DNA from: Dichotomocladium elegans
Lineage: Eukaryota; Mucoromycota; Mucoromycetes; Mucorales; Lichtheimiaceae
NCBI GenBank assembly: GCA_025716815.1
Contig: JAIXMN010000006.1
Span: 868,001 to 932,000 of the forward strand
DNA: 64,000 nucleotides
Direction of reading: 5' to 3'
Positions 1 through 11,102 of this stretch are shown here, piece by piece; the stretch's first letter is position 1; each line of letters begins with the position of its first letter. A model generated the notes under the pieces. It ran no database searches, was not told the DNA's origin, and was given only the letters and a program-made list of their open reading frames with translations. A program made the position numbers and the translations under genes.

Positions 1-1917
1 CACTTGGGGCAGTCACCTTCAAGAGCCCCTCATCCACATACAACCGCAGCATGTCTTGATCAATAACACTGTCCAAGGACCGACCAGTCAAAGCTTCAAA
101 GCGGCTTGCTGGGATCCCCATGCGCGTCCGCAGTCCAAATACAACCAGTTCCTAAAACGGGATCAGTCGGAAATAATGCACTGATGCTGATCAACATCTT
201 ACCTCGAGCGCGTCTTCATATGGTATTGGAACCCATTTACGTATCCTATTCAGAGTTCCGTTTCTTATTGAGTTGTCGTTATATAGGGGCATCCACACTC
301 ACGCACACTTTGTTACCCTTCCCCTTCGGCCTCACACAGCGTCATGTATTTGTCAGGGTGAAATTCCTATTTTGCGACTTTAATATGACTGATCTGCAAC
401 AAGCAACAGGGTCGCCTCGTTTGCTTTCTTACCCCAAATGTTCTCACGCGTTGTTGTCTCTCCATGTCTGTCAAACGCCCGTGAGAACCCGGACCAATGC
501 CTATCAGGGCAGATGATAAGAGTGTGAGGAGGTATACGACGAAGCACCAAGCTTACTTACCCACATAATCTATTCCCTGCCAGTACGCGAAGTTGTGTTT
601 ACTTATGGCTTGAGCCGTCTTTGCGTAGCTTGACACCTCATAATGTTGGAACCCAAACGATTGTGCTGTCTGAACTGTGTCTTCGTACATATCCGCGGCA
701 TCATCCGCCGTCGGAAGGGCTGGTAGCTTGCCATTTTGATAGCTTTTCCACAGTCTTGTTTAAAAAAAGGGGAGGGATACCTCACTTGAGTCTTTTTATG
801 ATACCTGCTTCGGGCAATGGCGTTTTCCGCCCATTGTGTAGATGAAACTTACGGGGTTCCTCTTTCCATGGACAGCTGGTAGATAGATAAATGGTCCCCG
901 GCGAGTTCCAAAGCATGCTAACGAATCACAGATATCATAGACTCATAAGACCGACCGGAATATTCTTCTTTGCCCTATCAAGACTCACCTTGAGTTCGTA
1001 GTTCCAGCCTTCACGAGTCTGCCCTGGTCTGGCAAATATCATGTCAAATGTGACCTTGTCAAACATGCGCTTTGCCTTTTCCACGACGCGGATCGCACTC
1101 TCCGCAGAATGATCACGCCCTGCATGTATGCCTGTATTTAGCACGCTGTCCCAATTTGACCATAAAATTGAGCTACTTACCAAGTAGCTTCAAATCCTTA
1201 TCGTCAAACGATTGAATACCAAGTGAAAGCCGATTAATTCCCGCATCTCGGAACGCTTCAAGCCGTGCTTCTTCGGACGACTATGCTCATGCAATCAATC
1301 ATTTGACCTCATCTATGCCAAATGCACACTATTCTACCGTCGGATTGGCTTCCAAGGTGACTTCTGTATCTTTTGGGACCCCTAATGCATCGATTATCTG
1401 CGCTATGGCGCTCGGCTAATATGTTTTCCCTATGAATAAGACCATGTATTTGCACACTCATGGGGTGTCTTGTTATTACCGTTGCCAGGCCTAACAGACA
1501 CAAAGGTAAGCGCATTCCTTAAGAGACAAATATCCACCAGCAGACTCCTGCCTTTCCCATACTTGGTGTACCGCCGCCGAAATAGACAGAAGAAATACTT
1601 TTCTTTTTCAGCCCGAACCGAGGTTCGTTGAGGTAAAATGTAAGCTCGCGAAGAAGCGCACGCGTCAATCGTTCGATCGGTGGCTGGACGGGATTGACAT
1701 ATTTGTTGAAATTGCAATAGGTGCATTTACTTTTGATCCCCAATCATTATCTTGACGTGGTGTGGATCTCGAAGCATTGCGAATGTTACCTCTCACAATA
1801 TGGCCAGTGAATGTATACAGAAAATTGATCATTGGGCGAGGTGGCTATAAATCGTCTCTGAACCTTCTGACAGACAAGCCATCGACGACTGGACCGAGTC
1901 AATATATGTGTAACCAT
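1..1917 (-). CDS. HemW/RSAD1-like radical SAM protein, mitochondrial (3' partial)
   Basis: Radical S-adenosylmethionine protein of the HemW/RSAD1 family (coproporphyrinogen-oxidase-like, linked to haem handling rather than a proven oxidase). The ATG at 1917 opens an Arg/Ser-rich presequence with hardly any acidic residues, as expected for mitochondrial import. The first exon ends at 1790 with HWPYCES and the next starts at 1728 with KCTYCNFNKY, giving the CxxxCxxC iron-sulfur motif across a 61-nt intron. Further exons carry FGGGTPS, EVTLEANPT (about 1335-1400), RDHSAESAIR and FDMIFARPGQ (about 990-1110), DHLSIYQLSMERGTP (about 852-917), and HNFAYWQGIDY (about 560-740), which is typical of HemW. 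The final visible piece (about 1-120) is the HemW_C domain; the stop lies left of the window. Its 5' end faces the methyltransferase gene at 2171. Confidence 0.88.
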
Positions 1918-2170
1918 TGCACTATCAAACAACGAGCGAGTGATGCAGCAGGTTAATCAGGCAGCAATCGATATTGGGGACGTCCGTGAGCGCAAAAAGA
2001 GGATGTCTTATTAACACGCTTGTTTGCAGTATGTATGTATATATGTTCGTATGGAAATAACCAAGACCTAGATAGTTGTGTGTGTTTCCAGTAAAGAAGC
2101 CTTGTCGGCATAAGTAATTTTTTTCTTGAAAATTTGGGGAAAAAAATCGTGTGCTAGTCTTTTACTTGTC
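1918..2170. promoter_or_regulatory. divergent promoter region, RSAD1-like / EEF1AKMT4-like
   Basis: The 253 bp lie between two start codons on opposite strands, so both promoters must sit here or overlap the leaders. The stretch is AT-rich near 2110-2160 with A and T runs. I could not assign a TATA box or factor site with confidence. Confidence 0.5.
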
Positions 2171-3064
2171 ATGGTCGCCTCCACTTCGCTTGACGTTGTT
2201 CCCGACGATCCCACCGCTTATAAGACCAAAGATTATTGGGAAGATCGATATAAAAGGTGAGATCTCACACCATTGCCAACCTAGACAGGATCCATTCCTC
2301 GACCTGCCACATTAACCATTAATACTTGATGATCAGTGAGGATTCCGATACAACGTTTGACTGGTTCAAGACGTACAATGACCTGAAACCTCTGTTGGAC
2401 GAGCAAATCGAAAGCAAGGATGCATCCATTCTTATTCTTGGCTGCGGCAACTCGAGTGAGTGAGTGAGCGAGTGGGTTCTCTTTCCATAAGGGAACATCC
2501 TTCTCATTTCTAGTTTTATCTTTTTTTAACTCCTCTTCCCCCAAAAACATAAGCCTTGGGCGAGGACATGTATAAGGACGGATACAAAAACATTACAAAC
2601 ATTGACTATTCCGGCGTTGTCATTGAAAATATGAAACGTCGATGTGCTGATATGCCGGAAATGCAATGTAAGCATAAGAACGCGAGAACACCGACTGGGG
2701 AGCGGTTAAGCTTGACGATTTTATTCTTAATTGCAAAGGGCTGGAAATGGATATCCGCGATTTAAAGTTTCCCAATGAAAGCTTTGACGTGGTGATCGAC
2801 AAGGGAACCATGGATGCGCTAATGTGCGACCGCGGTGACGTCTGGGATCCCTCGCCGGAGCTTATCGCGGATGTTAAGGGTGAGGTGGATGAAGTCGAGC
2901 GTGTCACCAAGACAGGTGGCGTCTTTCTGTACATTACCTTTGGTCAGCCTCATTTTCGGAAACGTCACTTGGCCCGTGAGTGCTGGGATATCCAGGTCAA
3001 GACCTTGGGTGATGCCTTCCATTACTTTTTCTACGTCATGCGCAAGTCAAAGGCAGCTTTATAA
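2171..3064 (+). CDS. EEF1AKMT4-like class I methyltransferase
   Basis: Predicted SAM-dependent lysine methyltransferase resembling human EEF1AKMT4 (the methyltransferase part of the ECE2 locus) and the METTL13 group; family members methylate lysines of elongation factor eEF1A. Exons 2171-2256, 2337-2455, 2554-2667 and 2739-3064 join in phase to 214 residues. Visible landmarks are KDYWEDRY near the N-terminus, the SAM-binding ILILGCGNS, the acidic strand ITNIDYSGVVIENM, then MDIRDLKFPNESFDVVIDKG and DALM. The C-terminal half has GGVFLYITFGQPHFRKRH, matching the PHFR.RH stretch of EEF1AKMT4. Length fits the family. The substrate is inferred from the family, not shown. Confidence 0.85.
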
Positions 3065-3606
3065 TCTAACGCTGAAGACTTCTTGAGTAAACTAAAAAAA
3101 AAAAGAAGACAGAATACGCCATATCCACTTTATGCCACCGCTCTACAACTCGTGAGTTCCCTTGATAAAACATGCCAACACGCATATAAACCTTCATCGC
3201 GTTCGATGATAAGAAAAGGACGGGGAGAGAAATGTTCGCTGATTAGCAGCCAGACTCGGTTCTGCATCGTGCGTTTGAAGCTGCGTGCAAAGGCAAAATA
3301 AATAATCAAAGACAAAGGAAAAGAACAATGCCTCATGTCTTTTCTCAATTGGTGTTATTAAGGGCTTTGGCACCAGAGCTTCTTTCCGCATATTGCGTAT
3401 GAGTCGTCCAACAGGGCATTGTTGGTTGAGGAAGAGAGATATGACTGAAGCTTGATCAACTCCATCCTTTTTTGAGCGACATTTTCCCGTGGAGTAAGTA
3501 CAATAGAGAAAATCAAGAGTGCGCGCTGCGAACATAGGAAGGCAGTCTAAATTTAAAGGCTACGCTATTCCGTGTGAGCGTGCGGTGCTTATTGCAATAT
3601 TTGGTA
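3065..3606. other. intergenic, no gene seen
   Basis: Spacer between the methyltransferase stop and the ligase start codon. Overlapping small open frames here have no recognisable protein character. It should hold the methyltransferase terminator and the ligase promoter. Confidence 0.6.
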
Positions 3607-5157
3607 ATGATCTTCACACAATTCCGATGGTCTATAGTCTCTCGCCTCTTTTATAGCACTCAAACAACTCTTACGCCTACGATGCAGCTTGAACAGCTAC
3701 ACGATCTTGCTTTAAATGTGAATCAAACGGCGAGCACGTTAAAGAAAATGTCCTTGGTTCGACGGTGTTCAGATTGCCATTCGATACTTAAGCGGATCTT
3801 TGATTCCCATTCACGATTCTTTGTATCTTCTAAACGGCTGCGAGCATACATGGCACAGCATCAACCATCAGCGCGGGCACTGCCGGCACCTGCACCGACA
3901 CTCGAGTGCTTTTTGGATGCTTTGTCATCGCGGCAGTTAAGTGGGACAGCAGCTCTTGAAGCCGCAGCGTCATTCTATTTTGCATATTGCCAGACGCCCT
4001 CGCAACAACAAATCTTTTGCCGCGTCCTGGATCGCAACCTGAAGATGGGTCTTTCAGTCAAAAGCGTCCAACGGCTATTTGATACGGACCCGTCTACGTC
4101 ATCTAATCCATTGCCCTTCCGTGGAGTCGCATTGGCAAGCACTGCGCCCCAGTCCAAATACCCGCTCGATAATGGCCAGTGGTATGCGTCACGAAAGCTT
4201 GATGGTGTTCGATGCATTGCAATGATTAAAAACAAGGACGATATCCAGTTTTATTCGCGGACAGGTCGCCTCTTTGATACTCTGAACAAGGTCAAGAAGG
4301 CAATTCAGGAGACGTGTCATTTTTCTGATGCTGACACAAAGGATGGCGTTGTGCTGGATGGCGAGATATGTGTCTACGGCGATGGTGGACGAGAGGATTT
4401 CTTGACCACGCTCCGGCAGATCCGAACTCGGGGCCAACCAATGGCCCACCCGGTGTATGAAGTCTTTGACATTGTCGATCGAACAGGCTTTATCAAGGGC
4501 AAGGATCCTACCACATTCTGCGAACGCCAGCTACGTCTTCAGAAGCTGCTTTGCACCCCGCATCCGAACCTCAGGATTGTGCCGCAGACCCATGTCCGAT
4601 CAGCTACAGATTTGACTAAATTAGAGGCCGAATCTCTCGAGCATGGCTGGGAAGGGCTTATATTACGTAGAGACGCGCCCTATCATGGCAAACGCAGGCA
4701 AGCATACATGTCTTCTGATAAATGAGGTGTCTCGGTGTGAATATTTACACAGATTCTTCCTCCTAACGTACAGCCGGGATATGGTCAAGATCAAACGATG
4801 GCAAGATGAAGAATACATTGTGAAATCAATCGAGACGGGTTTGATGAGGATGCCAGATACTGGTGAAGAGAAAGAGGTGATGACCAGAGCTGTCATTGAA
4901 CACAAAGGTGGGAAGGATACGATATTACAAATGATTAGGTCATGTGACTTACATAGCCTCCCAAAGGTTCATTGGTGGGTGTGGGGTCGGGTTTCACAAT
5001 CCAGCAGCGACTACGGTACAAGGATAACCCTAACCTCGTCGTCGGAAAGCCTATCACTGTGCAGTACTTTTCTGAATCTATTAGTGAAAACGGCCAGCCT
5101 TCACTTCGGTTTCCTGTGGCAAAGATGGTTTACGAAGAAGGGAGCCGAGACGTTTGA
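3607..5157 (+). CDS. ATP-dependent DNA ligase (non-Lig1, non-Lig4 type)
   Basis: Seals nicks in DNA through an enzyme-AMP intermediate. Exons 3607-4697, 4774-4907 and 4967-5157 give 471 residues. All nucleotidyltransferase motifs are visible: motif I SRKLDGVR (adenylated Lys about residue 197), motif III LDGEICVYG, IIIa YEVFDIV, IV WEGLILRRD, V MVKIKRW, followed by an OB-fold-like part with LVGVGSGF. An N-terminal helical part (about residues 25-170) precedes the catalytic domain. There are no BRCT repeats and no long N-terminal PCNA-binding extension, so this is neither CDC9/LIG1 nor DNL4/LIG4. The first 25 residues are basic and hydroxylated with no acidic residue, suggesting mitochondrial targeting. 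The open frame continues upstream but without an ATG. Intron 1 has a GC donor (CAG/GCAAGC at 4698). Confidence 0.85.
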
Positions 5158-5424
5158 CTCTAATGAAATAAAAAATCAAAATGCATAATTGCTTTTCGGC
5201 AACTCTTCCGCCATGCATGGCTATCCTTTTTTTTTTTTTATAACCAAAAGAGGATTGTGCACCAATAAAATTGCCGAAATTCGAGACGCCCTACTGCGAT
5301 CGGGCATTCACCCAACCTTCGGCCTGCAGGGCGCACAGAGACAATTCACATAACCCTATTTTTCCCATTCTCGCTTCCACCCCCCACCGACCCGGGACCG
5401 TCATAAATTGACACGTTGCATACT

Positions 5425-6334
5425 ATGGTTGTGATTGAGAAAAAGAAGGTGTTCACACTCGTGATGGTGTTAGATGAAAAAGATCGCAAGGTGATTTGGG
5501 GGAGAGAGGGAGAGATGGCCCATTCGGTCATTCCGTTTTGACACATTCATTTACGGCGTGTTGTGCATTTTTCGCTCTCGGTTAAGATCCTCCTCGGAAT
5601 GAAGAAGCGTGGATTCGGTTCTAATCTATGGAATGGTAAAACGAAGAGAGGATTCAAAGCTGAAAAAGGAAAGATACGACCCAAAAAGGTCAATAGGCTT
5701 TGGTGGGAAGCTTGAGCCGGGTGAAACTATTCTCGCGGCAGCGCACCGTGAACTCGAGGTAAGAGGTACCGGGGGGGAGGAAGTGGATACGATAGGGAAT
5801 GGAATCCCCCCCCATTTTCCAGGTTTCCCATCTTATATAGATCATTATAATAGGAAGAATGCCTGATTACGGTCAAGCAGGGAGACATGGTCAAGATTGG
5901 CGTGAATCTTTTTACCTTTGCCGAGGATCCTGTTGCGCTCGAAGTCCATATCTTTCGTGCATTGACATATGACGGCATCCCAACTGAGTAATTTAAACAA
6001 ATCCGATAAGGGTTGAATGAAATTGCTAAGGACAATAACATAGGACGGAAGAAATGCGGCCGGAATGGTTCTCATACGAGGATATTCCTTTTGAAAGCAT
6101 GTGGGCCGATGACAGGGAGTGGATGCCGTATCTCTTGTCAGGGCAGCCATTTGCTGGCGAGTTTCATTTTGCGAAGGTACACGTATTCGGTATATCGCTG
6201 CGTCTATTTCTTTAAGGCTCATTCATTATATTCAACAGGACAGCAATATCATCTTGTCTCAAGACCTTCGTACCATGACTGCTGCACCCGACGAGATCCG
6301 TATTGATCAGCGGACGCTGTCATCGGTCATATAG
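5425..6334 (+). CDS. MTH1/NUDT1-like Nudix hydrolase
   Basis: Predicted sanitising pyrophosphatase for oxidised purine dNTPs, close in layout to human MTH1. Six exons (5425-5490, 5587-5635, 5697-5758, 5854-5987, 6044-6176, 6239-6334) give 179 residues. Evidence: LLGMKKRGFGSNLWNGFGGK, the Nudix box from G42 through R56-E57-L58 to E60-E61, then EEMRPEWFSYEDIPFESMW and MPYLLSG, all MTH1 signatures including the Trp of the nucleobase pocket region. The Nudix box Gly after the EE pair is replaced (EECLI where MTH1 has EESGL). The exon 3/4 junction runs through the box; alternative acceptors give a stop, so the substitution appears real. Catalytic glutamates are kept, so activity is plausible. Confidence 0.87.
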
Positions 6335-6550
6335 ACAAGAACGTCAGATGACGTTTTGCAATAAACCGAGCAGGATTCCTCTTGTGTCTTTCTTCGAGGG
6401 TACTGTAGCATCTGAATGCAATCAGAAGCCCCGCTGACGGGTTTGTTCTCTGATAGCTTGTGGGTTGCACAGACAAAGTGAAACAGTATGTGGCTCGTCC
6501 GCAAATACACTCACATTATCTTTCTCCTCTTTCTACATTTGTCTCTGCTT

Positions 6551-6556
6551 CACACA

Positions 6557-6589
<33 letters not shown>
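6551..6589. repeat. (CA)n microsatellite
   Basis: A run of CA dinucleotides broken by one TA step, upstream of the response-regulator gene. It lies in the presumed promoter or leader; frames reading His-Thr through it are artefacts. Confidence 0.9.
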
Positions 6590-6698
6590 GCGACAAGCAA
6601 CCCAGCCCTACGTCCCTTCTGTGTCTGCACTTGCATCTCCTTCCCCGTCAATCAAGTGCAATCTTCAATTACCGTTGCGCTGATTCGTACGTAATTCG

Positions 6699-9600
6699 AT
6701 GATCCAGCCGTTAGTCCGTAATGCCGCTGTTGCCGGAAACGAGCAGCAGTCGAACTTCCCCGCGCTGTCAGATGGTGCTGTGCCCTCTTCTATCACTCGC
6801 CCCAGACTTAAGCGCACCAGTTCGTATTTGTTCTATTCAAAGCACAACCATATCGATATTGCAGCTGCAGTCGGCCATCATTCCATTCAACTCCCGAGCG
6901 GCATGGAAGACCGCATTATCAAGGACACAAACTCCTCAATCCTAAGTCAAATCTGGCACATTGCCTTAATCGGGTCGACCCTATGCCTTATTGCGAGTGT
7001 ACGGTCCACATTATCTCATGTACATCCTTCACTCGTGCTGTATGTCATCGGCTGGGCCGCTACGCTTCTGTTGGTCAGAAAAACTCTCAGCAATCTGCAA
7101 CATCCTCACGGCATCTTGCTCTTGTCCTGGACACTCATATTTAGCATATTGACAGTCATCCATCTCTTATTCTTTTATCACAGCAACACGATCAGCTTAT
7201 CGTACCTTTCCATCCCTGCTCCCCTTCTGTTTTTCTTTGCCCGCAGTGTACACATGTCTTACTCTCAACTCCAACATGACACCCGAAAACGGGTTCAGGA
7301 TCAGGTGAAAGCAACACAAACATTCGTCGATCAATCGACATCTACTATAACATCCGCCCGACTCGGGCTGCTCGAAGGCATCACGCAGGAAATCAGAAGT
7401 GCGGCTTCAATCATAACTACCACCCTCGAACATTTCGCTCCTGCAGCGGCTCTCGCACATTCAGATGAATTTCTGAGCGCCTGTACGATTGCAGTCCCAG
7501 TCACAAGCATATCCGCTATACACACAGCCATCAAGCAGGTCAACCATATCAATAGTAACATTGATCTTGTCACCAATATGTTGGCTTCTGAAGGCGAGAT
7601 TTCAGACGGGTCTGACGCGGCGTCATGTTCAATGACCAATTTTGATGTCGCCGAGCTGATCCAAAGCGTCGGCGATGCTCTGGCGGGCATGGCCGCAAAC
7701 TTAGACGTGCATCTGGTCATTTACCATACGGACAATAGCCTGCATTACAGCACTGTAGCAGCCAATGAAGGGGCTCTCAGGCACACTCTGATGGATGTAT
7801 GTTGTATCGTCTAATCTATCTTCCTTTTGTTATTAAGCATTTTTCGTTTCCTCCTCTTGCGATGATTAGCTCATATGCAGAATTATGGAAGAAGGTTCCG
7901 GACCTGGTGCTACTATTGAGCTCGGCGTCAGTATTACCTCGCTTCCACCAAAAGACGCACGCCTAAGAAGAGTCGCGTTTGACATTGTCCATACTTGCTC
8001 ACCTGCTGTTTCCTCCTCTCTCAGTTCAGCGCTCTCTCCCACTTCACATTTTGGAGCTCAGCTCATGCAATACATTGGTGGCAGCATGACCGTCGAACAC
8101 ACCGAGCGTGGTCGCATCCGCTTTTGCCTGACCGTAGATGTCGATGCAGTATCATGTGAAAACGCGCATCGCCAGCATTTTGTGATGGACACCACAATAC
8201 CAACGATCTTTGACAATCAATTCAGTGGCTTGGAATATACAAAAGAGCCCACGCGCAAGGAACTTGAAGTCTTCATTGAAGACCACCTCAAACGTCTCAA
8301 GATGGTGCTTTATGCACCGAAGCAGAGTGTCTTTGCTACGCATCTCACCCGTTACCTAGCAAATCTGAATGCCGATATTAGTCATATTCCAATCACTTGT
8401 TATTCAACACGAGCGACTGAAAATGAACAGGAGCAAACGCATTTGCATCCTCCGACTCCCACAGGCCAGTCTCTATTTGTGCTAATCGACGACGACGTTG
8501 TCACCCTTGAACGTGTTCTACGTGGGCTTCGGACCCCCTCTCTGCCTTCGCAGCCGCAGTCCGTGCCCGAAAAAGCCGCTCAGCAAAGGTATCATCGTCG
8601 CCATGGAAGCAAGGGGTCACAATCTAGTTTTGGATACCCAGCACGTGTCATGGCGATCATTTGCTTTGGATCACTCAACAAATATAAACACATTCGCACA
8701 GTCATCCAATCCTTTGCATCCCAGCACCTCTCTGCCATGCCTCGTGTACTTGTGATACCAAAACCGGCAGGACCGCTGCGCTTCCTAACGGCTCTACATA
8801 CTGCGTGGTACAATCCTGTCGTTGAGCCACATTATTTCCCAATTGCAACATCGCCATTGAGTCCCATGATAGCCCGTCCGGCGGAGCCATTTACATCGGG
8901 CCCAATAACGCCTTCCGAGTGCCAAACTTATTGGAGTCATCCAAGTGCAATTGGAAACGAGCCCCCTTTATCCTCGAAACGCCAACAACAACAACATCGA
9001 ATATCTCCTGTCATCGCATCCTCTGGCACTGAGCAACACTACTTCTCTGTGCTTGACCGGATGCCTCCCGCGACATCATTGAATGTAGATAGTAAACCCA
9101 AAGACATACCCGCCCGATTGAGATCGCTTAGCGGTACATTTCTCCCGAGGAATGCCGAAACACATCTCGATGCTCTGGCGACCCCGTTCAGATGTCCACA
9201 AGATGTCTTTGGCGGCTATGGTGATGACGTAAACCATTGCATTGAACATATGAACCACAGACAGAAGAAAGCTTTCGCAATTGCTGGATATTCGCCAGGG
9301 CTTGAAGACAGCCCATCGAGCGAAGCCCACGTGACCAAGCGTAATTCTAGTAGCGCAGGAGCTGCAGCATCACTAGTGACAACGACCTCGAAGGCATCGC
9401 AGATCAGCGGTGGCAACGCAAAAGAGCCCACGGGATCCTCCAGACATTTTTTTCTGCACAATAAGAAGAAAAGAGACAAACGCATACCGTTCTCCAACTC
9501 CGTCAGCCCGCCCATCAACGTTCTGATCGTGGAAGGTAAGGACAAGCACATGCAGCTTTAGAAGTAAAGGTTTGTTCCTCATCAGAATAAATGAATAAAA

Positions 9601-10465
9601 CAGACAACAAAATCAACCAGGTCATCCTGCAAACGTGGATGAAGAAACACAACATCAAGCACTCGTCTGCAACGAACGGTCAGGAGGCTGTGGAGAAATG
9701 GAAAGGAGGTGGTTTCCATCTGGTGCTGGTATGTATGTTTTCCAAAATCGCTAAGTATTTGGCTGCTATTATTATTATTCATACGGCTACTCTTTACAGA
9801 TGGATATCCAGCTTCCTATTATGAGTGGGATTGAAGCGACGAAAGCGATCAGAGCAATTGAAAGGGAACAGCGGATCGGTGTGCTTCCTGCCGCACACGC
9901 AGCGGTGGTTTCTGACACTGTACCGGCAGTGGAGGATATAGGATCCACCGGGGCGACTACACCGCTATTTCGATCGCCAGTCATTATTGTCGCGCTCACA
10001 GCATCGTCTCTCGAGTCAGACCGACATGCGGCATTAGCTGCAGGGTGTAACGATTTCCTGACAAAACCACTTAGTTTGGAATGGCTAGAAAAGAAAATAG
10101 TCGAATGGGGGTGCATGCAGGCACTTATTGATTTTGAAGGCTGGAGGCGATGGCGGGAATCCACGTCATCCATCTCTTCCCCTTTCTCTTCCTCCTCTAA
10201 CCTTGTTGACCAAAAGTGTTCTCCACTGTCATTACCAAAGCAATCAAGATCAGGGTACCATCGATTATCCAGACCAGAGAAGCCTACCGAGGGCCAAGTG
10301 CAATACCTTGAACGCCCGGGACCCCTATCTTCTTCAAGGCGAGCCATATCGATGCAGGACGGTATCCTTCTTCCAGGTGTGGGAAGTCAGAGTGCAAGGC
10401 AACCAAAGCGCACTGCCAGCATGGATGATGCACCGCTACAACGAGGAGGAGGCAAAGGGAATTGA
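6699..10465 (+). CDS. Ssk1-type response regulator with membrane and pseudo-kinase regions
   Basis: Predicted response regulator feeding the HOG/SAPK cascade. Exons 6699-7796, 7870-9535, 9604-9728 and 9800-10465 give 1184 residues. Order: Ser-rich start; about four hydrophobic helices (residues about 85-190); a DHp-like helix LEGITQEIRSA without the phospho-accepting His; a HATPase-like stretch (about 345-470, GALRHTLMDLICRIMEEG to GGSMTVEHTERGRIRF) lacking the N-box Asn and the Gly loops; a receiver-like block (about 495-640, KMVLYAPKQSVF, LFVLIDDD, RVLVIPKP); a low-complexity linker; and a C-terminal receiver (about 915-1065). That receiver has NVLIVEDNKINQ, the acceptor Asp in LVLMDIQLP (about D965) and the Lys in FLTKPLS (about K1052), as in Ssk1/Mcs4, with an insert of roughly 30 residues before VIIVALTA. 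Kinase-dead status is my reading of missing motifs. Confidence 0.82.
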
Positions 10466-11102
10466 GACTCGTCAATCAGCTGAATGTCTTCTGCTTTTCG
10501 AGGAGACGTGTGTGTATGTGTGTAGGCTCCTCACCCAGGCTCTAATAGGGGGAGGGATCCAATAGTAGGAGAGGCTGAAATTTGACAGAGGACAGCAACT
10601 CCTTGCGCATCTATTCGGCAGTGTAGTTCTCTCCAGTAATGAAAATAATAATAATAATATAATAAACTGAGGCATGGTTTCACAACAAACAGCCATGATC
10701 TTTATCGTCGATCCTCAAAAGCATATTCCCATCGTCAGGAGCTTTAGTTTAGATATGATCATCGAGATAGCGCGATGGATACACCTAAGAGCAGACGGTT
10801 GTGAACACGGCTACATGCCATGTTTCCTCTTCTTTCGAGAACATACTCCTCTTATGTATTCCCCCGCTTTTTCTTCCAAAGGGAAAAGAAGGGTACTGCT
10901 CTGTGTGTGTGTGTGTGTGTGTGTGCGTGTGTGTGTCAAGTAGGATGTTAGAAGCTTAGGCGTATGGGTTGGCGTGTGGTGATTTTAGAACTCATAAAAC
11001 GTCCATCCTTGCGTCAGCGAATGCTGGGAGACACTTCTCTTCCTTTTCTTCCTTTTCGTCTTCTTATCTTGCGTGTCTCTCACACACACACACATTAGAA
11101 TC
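10466..11102. other. intergenic with (GT)n tract
   Basis: No gene is seen. A GT repeat occupies about 10903-10936 with one GC interruption, and TC-rich and CA tracts at 11030-11096 probably form the promoter and leader of the next gene. Confidence 0.6.

Noticed and set aside
6460..6702. Three overlapping plus-strand frames rich in His-Thr
   Set aside because: They are translations of the CA microsatellite in different frames, upstream of the response-regulator start.
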